The notes beneath the pieces are model-generated. The model had not been told where the DNA came from and made no database searches. It worked only from the letters and a program-made list of their open reading frames with translations. Position numbers and translations under genes: made by a program. From Sphingomonas sp. LM7 (GTDB lineage Bacteria > Pseudomonadota > Alphaproteobacteria > Sphingomonadales > Sphingomonadaceae), in contig NZ_CP019511.1 in assembly GCF_002002925.1 (NCBI RefSeq), positions 3,131,001-3,195,000 on the forward strand: a stretch of 64,000 nt of DNA, given 5' to 3'. Shown here in pieces: positions 18,130 through 25,152 of this stretch (position 1 is the first letter of the stretch; the number at the start of each line of letters is the position of its first letter).

Positions 18130-18473
18130 GGGGAGCTTCTGTTGCCCGGTGCTCCCCGTACCGCTGGAATCCGCTTCTGTTGCCCGGTGCGGTCCAACCG
18201 CGCATTTTAGAATAACCTTAGGCCGTTAGGCCGTGGGGTTACGCCGCAATAGCGAGTGCTTCGTTATCGTTGGCACTTGTGTTTCAGACCGTCACAGTGG
18301 CCCACGCTGAGAGATAGTCGGCGCTTTTCAACACACGTCGATCCTGGTTCGGCCCCGTCAGAAACGGTGTCCAGATACACCACCGGTTATGGTGGAGCCG
18401 CCGGGTACTGCCCCCGGGTCCGCTGCGCCTATTGCACGCCGTCGTTTATCCCCATAGCCGGGCGAACCCGGCA
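18130..18473 (-). ncRNA. ssrA: Two-piece (circularly permuted) tmRNA
   Basis: The tmRNA for ribosome rescue, in the permuted form typical of alphaproteobacteria. On the minus strand the acceptor piece comes first and ends CGGCTCCACCA at 18390. After a spacer of about 33 bases the coding piece begins GGGGCC at 18356. The seven bases GGGGCCG pair with CGGCTCC to form the acceptor stem. The tag frame (18274 down to 18239) reads ANDNEALAIAA then TAA. Two copies of CACCGGGCAACAGAAGC near the 3' end lie in hairpins, the last being GGGGAGC/GCTCCCC at 18130-18157. Outer ends are estimates. It fills most of the otherwise gene-free 450 bases. Confidence 0.93.
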
Positions 18474-18478
18474 GAACC

Positions 18479-18507
18479 CATATAGGACCTCAATCGCTTA
18501 ATGAAAA
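18479..18507 (-). promoter_or_regulatory. Candidate promoter of ssrA
   Basis: On the minus strand TTTTCA and TATATG are separated by exactly 17 bases and lie just upstream of the inferred tmRNA acceptor-piece 5' end. This would place the transcription start near 18472. The match to a housekeeping promoter is moderate and based only on spacing and position. Confidence 0.4.
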
Positions 18508-18569
18508 GGTCAGGTTGGAAGGGGTAGGGCCTTTCCACCGATCCAATCACTTGGCATGGAGGGTGCATC

Positions 18570-19001
18570 ATGTTGACGCAGCGGTCCCGCTACGCGCTTC
18601 GCGCGATGCTTTTCCTCACCCAGCAGCAGTCCGCCATCGGACCCGTGCCGATGAACCGCATTGCTGCCGAGGCCAATGTGCCGAGGAAGTTCCTCGAACT
18701 CATCCTCGCCGATCTGCGCGAGGCCGAATTCCTGGTGTCGACGCGCGGCAAGATGGGCGGCTATCGCCTCGCCCGCGCGCCGCATCTGATTTCCCTGGGC
18801 GAGATCATCCGGGTAATCGAAGGGCCGCTCGCGCTGGTCCCCTGCGTCAGCCGCACTGCCTATCGTCCGTGTAATGATTGCAAGGACGAAGCGAGCTGCG
18901 CGATCCGCCATGCCATGGCGCGCGTGCGCGACGAGACTGCGCGCATCCTCGACGGCACCAGCCTCGCCGATGCCGTCGCGGAGGAACTGGCGGCGGCTTA
19001 G
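18570..19001 (+). CDS. Rrf2-family transcriptional regulator with cysteine cluster
   Basis: A 143-residue Rrf2/IscR-type regulator. The N-terminal winged helix (MLTQRSRYALRAMLFL, NRIAAEANVPRKFLELIL, STRGKMGGYRLAR) is standard. The cysteines in CVSRTAYRPCNDCKDEASC are spaced C-x8-C-x2-C-x4-C, as in members that bind an Fe-S cluster or sense NO or redox state. No isc or suf genes are nearby, so the target is unknown. The tmRNA promoter lies upstream on the opposite strand, within 100 bases. The stop overlaps that of mscL by three bases. Confidence 0.88.
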   Translation: MLTQRSRYALRAMLFLTQQQSAIGPVPMNRIAAEANVPRKFLELILADLREAEFLVSTRGKMGGYRLARAPHLISLGEIIRVIEGPLALVPCVSRTAYRPCNDCKDEASCAIRHAMARVRDETARILDGTSLADAVAEELAAA

Positions 19002-19456
19002 GCCCCGGCGTTCTTGCGCTTCAGCTCGTCGCGGATCTCGCGCAGCAGCACGACATCGGCCGGATCGGCGGCAGGAGGCGCCTCGCCTTCGGCCTTTTCG
19101 CGTTCGGCGGTTGCGATGATCTTGTTCACGCTGCGAACCAGCAGGAAGACGATGAAGGCGAGGATCACGAAGTTGATCACCACCGTCACGAACTCTCCAT
19201 AGCCGAGCAGCGGCACGCCTGCGGCCTTGAGCGCAGCATAGTTATCGGGCGATCCGGTATAGGTTGCCGGGATCGGCGCCAGCCGGATGAAATAGCTCGA
19301 AAAATCGAACCCGCCGAACAGCCAGCCGATCACCGGCATGATGATGTCGTCGGTGAGCGATTTGGTGATCGTGCCGAACGATGCGCCGATGATCACGCCC
19401 ACCGCGAGATCCAGCACGTTTCCGCGCGCGATGAAGGTACGGAATTCCTTCAACAT
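18998..19456 (-). CDS. mscL: Large-conductance mechanosensitive channel MscL
   Basis: A 152-residue inner-membrane channel that opens on osmotic downshock. The N-terminal amphipathic helix and TM1 read LKEFRTFIARGNVLDLAVGV, a periplasmic loop follows, and TM2 is VVINFVILAFIVFLLVRS, with the C-terminal helix LLREIRDELKRK. The loop, with YTGSPDNYAALKAAGVP, is typical in length for proteobacteria. I use the ATG at 19456, preceded by GAGGAG. It is convergent with the Rrf2 gene. Confidence 0.95.
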   Translation of the reverse strand: MLKEFRTFIARGNVLDLAVGVIIGASFGTITKSLTDDIIMPVIGWLFGGFDFSSYFIRLAPIPATYTGSPDNYAALKAAGVPLLGYGEFVTVVINFVILAFIVFLLVRSVNKIIATAEREKAEGEAPPAADPADVVLLREIRDELKRKNAGA

Positions 19457-19575
19457 GGGGCCCTTGCTCCTCTTCAAACCCGTTTCCCGGATAACCATGT
19501 CCGATTTCGCTATCGGGCTCCAGTGTTGCCACCGTATAAGACACTCTTCGATAGATCCGGAGGATCAACCACGTG

Positions 19576-20157
19576 ATGAAGTTTCGTGCCGTTCTCGCGC
19601 TCGCCGGCGCCGCCCTGCTCTCCGCCTGCGGGATCAACAGCGTCCCCACATCCGAAGAGACCGCCAAGGCGCGCTGGGCCGACGTCCAGACCAACTACCA
19701 GCGCCGCGCCGATCTGGTGCCTAACCTGGTCAACACGGTGAAGGGTGCCGCCGCGTCCGAGGGCAAGATCCTGAACGACGTGACCAGCGCGCGCGCCCGC
19801 GCGACGCAGATCCAGCTGAGCGGCGACGACTTGACCGATCCGTCCAAGGTCTCGGCGTTCAACCAGGCGCAGAACGGCCTGTCGCTCTCGCTCCAGCGCC
19901 TCCAGGAAGCCTATCCGCAGCTCCAGAGTCAGGCCAATTTCAAGACGCTGATGGATCAGCTCGAAGGCACCGAGAACCGCATCGCGATCTCGATCCGCGA
20001 CTACAACGCCGCGGTGCAGGAATATAACACCCGCATCCGCACCTTCCCCGACGCGGTCGGCGCGAAGATCTTCTACGGTTCGAAGCCGATGACGCCGTTC
20101 CAGGCCCAGGCCGGCGCGGACAAGGCGCCGACGGTCGATTTCGGGAACGGCAGCTGA
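19576..20157 (+). CDS. LemA-family lipoprotein
   Basis: A 193-residue LemA protein with a lipoprotein signal (lipobox LLSAC) and the family helix bundle: YQRRADLVPNLVNTVKGAA, then EAYPQLQSQANFKTLMDQLEGTENRI and a C-terminal PDAVGAKIFYGSKPM. A GTG one codon before the ATG could also start it. LemA genes commonly sit next to TPM-domain genes, as here, suggesting a shared envelope function, though none is firmly known. Confidence 0.92.
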   Translation: MKFRAVLALAGAALLSACGINSVPTSEETAKARWADVQTNYQRRADLVPNLVNTVKGAAASEGKILNDVTSARARATQIQLSGDDLTDPSKVSAFNQAQNGLSLSLQRLQEAYPQLQSQANFKTLMDQLEGTENRIAISIRDYNAAVQEYNTRIRTFPDAVGAKIFYGSKPMTPFQAQAGADKAPTVDFGNGS

Positions 20158-20233
20158 TCCTGGAGCTTGCCCATGCCGGCGCGGTCGATGGCACCCCCAC
20201 CGACCGCGCGGCCAACAATCGCGAGATCCTGTG

Positions 20234-21106
20234 ATGCGTTTCTTACGGTTTCTGCTCGCTTTGCTGCTGCTCGTGCCGCTCGCGGCGCAGGCGCAGACCT
20301 TTCCCAAGCGCGACCGCGAGCCGGTGGTCGATGCCGCCAACCTGCTGAGCGCCGCGCAAAAGGCCGAGATCAGCGCGCTCGCCGAGGACATCAACAAGGC
20401 GAGCACGCGCCAGTTCGTCGTCGCGACGATCCCCGATCTGCAGGGCTATGACATCGCCGATTACGGCTACCGGCTAGGGCGCGCCTGGGGGATCGGGCAG
20501 AAGGACGCCAATAACGGCATCCTGCTGATCGTCGCACCCAACGAGCGGAAGGTGCGGATCGAAGTCGGCTACGGGCTCGAGCCGATCATGACCGACGCAA
20601 TGTCGAGCAGCATCATCCAGGATACGATCCTGCCGCGCTTCCGCGCCAACGACATGCCCGGCGGGATCGTAGCCGGGGCGCAGGCGATCGGCGAGCAGAT
20701 GAAGCTCCCGCTCGAAGCCGCGGAAGCGCGCGCCAAGGCGCAGGCGGACAAGGCGAGTGCGGCACCCCGGCAGCGGCAGCGCTCCGGCGGTGGTGGCGTT
20801 CCTTGGGGCCTGATTTTCTGGGGGATCATCCTCGTCTTCGTGATCCTGCCGATGTTCGCGCGCGGCTTCGGTAGCCGAAAGCGCCGGCGCGGCCCCTGGG
20901 GCGACCGGCGCTATCGCGGCGGCGGCGATGGCGGCGCATTGCCGATCATCCTGTGGAGCATCGCCAACGAGATCGGTCGCAACGCGGGGCACGGTGGCGG
21001 TTCGTCCGGATGGGGCGGCGGCGGTGGCTGGGGAGGCGGCGGGGGCGGCGGCTTCTCGGGCGGCGGTGGATCGTTCGGGGGCGGTGGCGCCTCGGGGAGC
21101 TGGTGA
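20234..21106 (+). CDS. TPM-domain (YgcG-type) membrane protein with Gly-rich tail
   Basis: A 290-residue protein with a Sec signal (ends AQAQTFP), a periplasmic TPM domain (PVVDAANLLSAAQKAEISAL, GQKDANNGILLIVAPNERKV, RIEVGYGLEPIMTD), a transmembrane helix (WGLIFWGIILVFVILPMFA) and a cytoplasmic tail of about 60 residues made of Gly/Trp/Ser repeats. A GTG precedes the ATG by one codon. The gene overlaps the next TPM gene by one base (TGATG). In other organisms TPM proteins have been linked to photosystem II repair or phosphatase activity; here the role is open. Confidence 0.9.
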   Translation: MRFLRFLLALLLLVPLAAQAQTFPKRDREPVVDAANLLSAAQKAEISALAEDINKASTRQFVVATIPDLQGYDIADYGYRLGRAWGIGQKDANNGILLIVAPNERKVRIEVGYGLEPIMTDAMSSSIIQDTILPRFRANDMPGGIVAGAQAIGEQMKLPLEAAEARAKAQADKASAAPRQRQRSGGGGVPWGLIFWGIILVFVILPMFARGFGSRKRRRGPWGDRRYRGGGDGGALPIILWSIANEIGRNAGHGGGSSGWGGGGGWGGGGGGGFSGGGGSFGGGGASGSW

Positions 21107-21774
21107 TGCATCTGAGCGAAGCCGATCACGCGCGCGTAACTGCCGCAGTCTCGCAAGCCGAGCGGGCGACCGATGGCGAGATCGTCACCGTCGTCGCGGG
21201 GCGTTCGGACGCCTATCATGATGTCGCGCTGCACTGGACGGTGCTCGCGATGCTTTTCGTGCTGGCGCTGCTCGCCTGGATACCGGCACCGGTCGAATGG
21301 CTCCATGCGGCGCTGATCGACGCCTGGTCGGATACGCCGCCGCGCTGGTATCTCACCTTCGCGCTGGTGCTGATGGCAGTGACCTTCCTCGTCGCGCGCG
21401 TGCTGCTCGCGCTCGATGCACTGCGGTTGGCGCTGACCCCCGGCGGGACCAAGACGCGGCGCACCCATGCCCGCGCGCTCGCCCTGTTCCGCACTGCCGC
21501 CGAGAAGCGCACTCGCGCCTCCACCGGCGTCCTTCTCTATCTCAGCCTCGCCGAGCACCGCGCGGAGATCATCGCCGACGAAGCGATCCATTCGAAGGTC
21601 TCGGCCGATGTCTGGGGCGAGGCGATGGCGGTGCTGATCGCGCAAGTGAAGCAGGGACGGCCCGGCGAAGGCATGGCACAGGCAGTCGCGCAGATCGGCA
21701 ACGTGCTGGCCGAGCATTTCCCGCGCAGCCAGGACGACATCAACGAACTTCCGGATCGCCTGATCGAACTATGA
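21106..21774 (+). CDS. Second TPM-domain membrane protein
   Basis: A 222-residue protein that starts directly with a TPM-like segment (LSEADHARVTAAVSQAERAT, then DGEIVTVVAG). It has two transmembrane helices (about 43-60 and 81-102) and continues with RALALFRTAAEKRTRASTGVLLYLSLAEHRAEIIAD, the typical TPM_phosphatase core. It lacks a signal peptide, so topology differs from its neighbour. It is coupled to the upstream TPM gene (TGATG) and to the Nudix gene (ATGA), making a lemA-TPM-TPM-nudix unit. Confidence 0.85.
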   Translation: MHLSEADHARVTAAVSQAERATDGEIVTVVAGRSDAYHDVALHWTVLAMLFVLALLAWIPAPVEWLHAALIDAWSDTPPRWYLTFALVLMAVTFLVARVLLALDALRLALTPGGTKTRRTHARALALFRTAAEKRTRASTGVLLYLSLAEHRAEIIADEAIHSKVSADVWGEAMAVLIAQVKQGRPGEGMAQAVAQIGNVLAEHFPRSQDDINELPDRLIEL

Positions 21775-22304
21775 GCATCGAAGAAGAGCCCGTCGAGACC
21801 GTCTGGCAGGGCAAATGGATCACGGCCAAGCGGCAGGGCAAATGGGAGTTCGTCGCGCGCGCCGGCGGGATCCAGGCCGCGGTGATCGTCGCGATCGATG
21901 ACGAGGATCATGTCCTGCTCGTCGATCAATATCGCGTGCCGCTCGGCCAGCGCTGCCTCGAGCTTCCCGCCGGGCTGATTGGCGACACGCAGGACGGCGA
22001 TACGCCGCTCGATGCCGCGCGGCGCGAGCTGATCGAAGAGACCGGCTATGATTGCGCCGCGGTCGAGGAACTCGGCTATTTCCACTCCTCGCCGGGCATG
22101 GTCAGCGAGGGCTTCACGCTGGTCCGCGCAACCGGGCTCACCAAGGTGAGCGAAGGCGGCGGCGTCGATGGCGAGGACATCATCGTCCACCGCGTCGCCC
22201 GTGCCGACATCCCCACGTTCGTCGCACGAAAGCGTGCCGAGGGCGTGGCGATCGACGTCAAGCTGCTCCTCCTGCTCGCGGACACGCTGCTCGAACGCGC
22301 CTGA
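21771..22304 (+). CDS. Nudix hydrolase (ADP-ribose pyrophosphatase type)
   Basis: A 177-residue Nudix enzyme. The Nudix box is LDAARRELIEETGYD with the upstream Pro-Ala-Gly (ELPAGLIGD), as in ADP-ribose pyrophosphatases. The first box Glu appears replaced by Asp (DGDTP) and the turn before it is slightly long. SSPGMVSEGFTLVRA is the usual ADPRase follow-on. It overlaps the second TPM gene by four bases. The likely substrates are ADP-ribose or related nucleoside diphosphate sugars. Confidence 0.88.
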   Translation: MSIEEEPVETVWQGKWITAKRQGKWEFVARAGGIQAAVIVAIDDEDHVLLVDQYRVPLGQRCLELPAGLIGDTQDGDTPLDAARRELIEETGYDCAAVEELGYFHSSPGMVSEGFTLVRATGLTKVSEGGGVDGEDIIVHRVARADIPTFVARKRAEGVAIDVKLLLLLADTLLERA

Positions 22305-22310
22305 CGCCGT

Positions 22311-22640
22311 TCAGGCGCGGATCTCGACCTCCACCAGATCGCCCGCGGCAATTCGGGCGGCGCGCCGGACCTCAGCCTTGACCGGCAGCACATAGCCGCC
22401 GCTTTCGCTGTGCGGGAAGACCGACGAGGCGAAGCGCACGCCCTGGATGCAGGCCTCGACCCGCACCGAGCCGAACCCGCGGGCACCGCCCATCGCCCGC
22501 AGCTCGAATGCCCGCGCCCGCAACGCGTCCGCCACGGCGCCGGTGACAGTCACGAAATGCCAGCTCGCCTTGGCCGGCGGCTGCGGCGTCCAGCGCCACA
22601 GCTCGGCAGTGAAGGTCAAGGTCGAGTTGCTGTCGTGCAT
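22311..22640 (-). CDS. DUF1905-domain protein
   Basis: A 109-residue protein of the DUF1905 type: TLTFTAELWRWTPQPPAKAS, then WHFVTVTGAVADALRARA, the Gly-rich GGARGFGSVRVEA and SGGYVLPVKAEVRRA. The fold is a small beta barrel and the function is unknown. I start at the ATG at 22640, behind GGAGGA; the longer opening runs into folK in another frame. It lies 17 bases downstream of folK, so the two are probably one transcript. Confidence 0.82.
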   Translation of the reverse strand: MHDSNSTLTFTAELWRWTPQPPAKASWHFVTVTGAVADALRARAFELRAMGGARGFGSVRVEACIQGVRFASSVFPHSESGGYVLPVKAEVRRAARIAAGDLVEVEIRA

Positions 22641-22657
22641 CCGGTCCTCCTGACCGG

Positions 22658-23146
22658 CTAGGGTCGTGGCGTAAAGCGACGGGCGCGCCGCGCCAGCCGC
22701 CAAGCGAGCTGTCGCACGCTCAGGCCGCTCACCGGATCGCGCCACGCCGCCGCTACCGCCAGCAACGGCCGCAGTACGAAATCCCGTGCCCGAAACGCGG
22801 CATGCGGCACGGTAAGCTCTCGCTCGCCCCAAGCGCCCTCGGACCACAGCACGATGTCGAGGTCGATCACCCGCGCATCCCATCGCCGACCGCGGCGCCG
22901 CCCGAAGTCGCGCTCTATCGCCTTCAGTCGCGCCAGCAGCGCCGGCGGCGTCTCATGGCTTTCGATCAGTGCGACGGCATTGGCGAAGCGCCGCTTGGAG
23001 GGCCCGAGCGGCGGGGTGCGCAGCACCGGCGAGACAGCGACCACGCCGCCCAGCGCCGCGAGCGCCGCGGCGATCTCGGCCTCGGGGCGGCCATGGCGTC
23101 CGGGGCGATTGGAGCCCAGCGCGATCGCGTAAACAGCAGTGATCAC
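22658..23146 (-). CDS. folK: 6-hydroxymethyl-7,8-dihydropterin pyrophosphokinase
   Basis: A 162-residue HPPK that transfers pyrophosphate from ATP to the dihydropterin in folate synthesis. Conserved elements are AIALGSNRPG near the start, LRTPPLGPSKRRFANAV, and the ATP-binding DFGRRRGRRWDARVIDLDI with its two catalytic Asp residues, then TVPHAAFRARDFVLRPLL. It is not near other folate genes. The 165-base region upstream must carry its promoter. Confidence 0.95.
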   Translation of the reverse strand: MITAVYAIALGSNRPGRHGRPEAEIAAALAALGGVVAVSPVLRTPPLGPSKRRFANAVALIESHETPPALLARLKAIERDFGRRRGRRWDARVIDLDIVLWSEGAWGERELTVPHAAFRARDFVLRPLLAVAAAWRDPVSGLSVRQLAWRLARRARRFTPRP

Positions 23147-23181
23147 GCCCGCCGCCTACCATCCGGGGACGGCCTTTCAAT

Positions 23182-23261
23182 GCAGGAAATACCGTGCTGC
23201 ACTTCCCCGGCTCTTGAACCGTCCGGATACCCGTCAGCACTAGCGCAACAAGATTTCCTGC
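23182..23261. repeat. Imperfect inverted repeat between folK and aguB
   Basis: GCAGGAAAT (23182-23190) and GTGCTG (23194-23199) have inverted partners CAGCAC (23235-23240) and ATTTCCTGC (23253-23261), so an 80-base stem-loop can form. It lies in the folK upstream region and beyond the aguB 3' end. It may be an operator, an attenuator or just the spacer between transcription units. Confidence 0.45.
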
Positions 23262-23311
23262 TCGCGCAGCTTCTGGGATAAAACTGCGGGAAATTGCGAA
23301 GTTAGGCCGGC

Positions 23312-24160
23312 TCAGATGTCCTGCACCAACCGCCCGTAGAGCTCGGGCCGCCGGTCGCGAAAGAAGCCGAACGCTGCGCGGTGGCGCTTGACCCGGTCCA
23401 GGTCGAGCTTGGCGACGATCACCCCGGTTTCCTCGCGATCCAGCTCGGCAAGGATGTCGCCGCGTTCGTCGGTTATGAAGCTCGTGCCGTAAAAGGTCTG
23501 GCCGTGCTCGACGCCGACGCGGTTGGCGGCGATCACCGGGACGACGTTCGACACCGCATGCCCCACCATCGCGCGACGCCACAGCCGGGCGGTGTCGAGG
23601 CTGGTGTCGTGCGGTTCGGATCCGATCGCAGTCGGGTAGAACAGCACTTCGGCGCCCATCAGCATCATCGCGCGCGCGGTCTCGGGATACCATTGGTCCC
23701 AGCACACGCCCACGCCGATCTTCGCGCCGGGGCCGTTCCACACCTTGAACCCGGTATTGCCCGGCCGGAAATAGAATTTCTCTTCATAGCCGGGGCCATC
23801 GGGGATGTGGCTCTTGCGATAGACGCCCTCGACCCGCCCGTCGGGGCCGATCATCGCCAGACTGTTATAGTGATGCGGCCCGTCGGCCTCGAAGAAGCTG
23901 GTCGGGATGTGGATGCCCAGATCCGCGGCGAGATGCTGCATCGCCAGCACCGCCTTGTGCTCGTTGACCGGCCTGGCGTTCGAGAACAGCCCCTCGTCCT
24001 CGACGCGGCAGAAATATTCGCCCTCGAATAATTCGGGCGGCAGCACGACCTGTGCGCCCTTGCCTGCTGCCTCGCGGACGAGCTCGGACACCGCCTTGAT
24101 GTTGGCGTCGATATCGTTGGTGAAGGCGAGCTGGAGCGCCGCGACGGTGATCTCGGTCAT
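23312..24160 (-). CDS. aguB: N-carbamoylputrescine amidase
   Basis: A 282-residue nitrilase-family amidase that releases ammonia and CO2 from N-carbamoylputrescine to give putrescine. The catalytic triad is visible as Glu43 (PPELFEG), Lys116 (YRKSHIPDGPGYEEKFYF) and Cys153 (GVCWDQWYPE). Those surrounding motifs are specific to the AguB branch rather than to general nitrilases. It starts seven bases after aguA, with which it forms the agmatine route to putrescine. Confidence 0.95.
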   Translation of the reverse strand: MTEITVAALQLAFTNDIDANIKAVSELVREAAGKGAQVVLPPELFEGEYFCRVEDEGLFSNARPVNEHKAVLAMQHLAADLGIHIPTSFFEADGPHHYNSLAMIGPDGRVEGVYRKSHIPDGPGYEEKFYFRPGNTGFKVWNGPGAKIGVGVCWDQWYPETARAMMLMGAEVLFYPTAIGSEPHDTSLDTARLWRRAMVGHAVSNVVPVIAANRVGVEHGQTFYGTSFITDERGDILAELDREETGVIVAKLDLDRVKRHRAAFGFFRDRRPELYGRLVQDI

Positions 24161-24167
24161 GGATTCC

Positions 24168-25142
24168 TCAGAGCCGGGGAAGCTGCTGGCTGATGCAGTG
24201 AAAGCTGCCGCCGCCGGTCAAGATATGGTCGGCGCGCTGGCCGACAACCGTGCGGCCGGGGAAAAGTGCCGCCAGCGCGTCGATCGCAGCCGAGTCGTTC
24301 GCCTGGCCGTAGAGCGGGACGACGATCGTCGCGTTGCCGATATAGAAGTTCATGTAGCTCGCCGGGATGATCTCTTCCTCGGGGCTGAGCACCCGGCCGG
24401 GCGAGGGGAAGCGGACCACCTCGACGCCAAATGCCTCGGCGCGCCGGGCGGCATCCTGGTAGACGCGCCAGTTGGGATCATTGTCCGTCGCCGCGGGGAT
24501 CAGCAGCCGATTCTCGGCCACGAAGCGCGCAAGATTGTCGACATGGCCGTCGGTATGGTCGTTGAGCAGCCCGTCGCCGAGCCACAGCACGCGGTTATAG
24601 CCGAGGTCCGCCGCGAGCAGCGCCTCGACATCGGCCTTGCCCAGGTTCGGATTGCGATTGGGGTTGAGCACGCATTGCTCGGTGGTAACGCACAGCCCGG
24701 TGCCGTCGCCATCCACTGCGCCGCCTTCAAGGATCCAGCCATGGCTCGCGACGGAAAGCTGCTCGCGCTTGGCCAGCCGGAGCCCGACATCGGAATCGCC
24801 CGGAAGGTCGTATTTGCCGCCCCAGCCATTGAAGCGGAAGTCATGCGCCCGGCCGGCGCCGTCGAGGATCGGGCCGGTATCGCGCAGCCAGATGTCACCG
24901 AACGGCTCGACCACGACGCGCGCGGCATTGCCCGCGTAGCGAGTCGCTGCCGCCGCCGCTTCGTCGTCGGCGGCGACCAGGATCACCTGTTCGCCGCGCC
25001 CGCCGGCATGGACCGCGGTGGCGAAGGCAGTGACTTCCTCGCGCGCGGGCTCGAGATCCTCGAGCCACAATTCGGGGTGGCTCGGAAACCCGATCCAGAC
25101 GGCGTCGTGTTGCGCCCATTCGGGCAGGGGAGGCAGAGTCAT
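24168..25142 (-). CDS. aguA: Agmatine deiminase
   Basis: A 324-residue agmatine deiminase of the guanidino-modifying (PPAD-like) superfamily. It converts agmatine to N-carbamoylputrescine, which AguB then cleaves. Conserved residues include the DIWLRDTGP segment, NGWGGKYDLPGD, His200 in NDHTDGHVDN and the nucleophile Cys316 in GGGSFHCISQQ. I chose the ATG at 25142, since the longer frame covers the M28 peptidase 3' end. No speA arginine decarboxylase is in the window. Confidence 0.95.
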   Translation of the reverse strand: MTLPPLPEWAQHDAVWIGFPSHPELWLEDLEPAREEVTAFATAVHAGGRGEQVILVAADDEAAAAATRYAGNAARVVVEPFGDIWLRDTGPILDGAGRAHDFRFNGWGGKYDLPGDSDVGLRLAKREQLSVASHGWILEGGAVDGDGTGLCVTTEQCVLNPNRNPNLGKADVEALLAADLGYNRVLWLGDGLLNDHTDGHVDNLARFVAENRLLIPAATDNDPNWRVYQDAARRAEAFGVEVVRFPSPGRVLSPEEEIIPASYMNFYIGNATIVVPLYGQANDSAAIDALAALFPGRTVVGQRADHILTGGGSFHCISQQLPRL

Positions 25143-25152
25143 GCGCGGGCTC

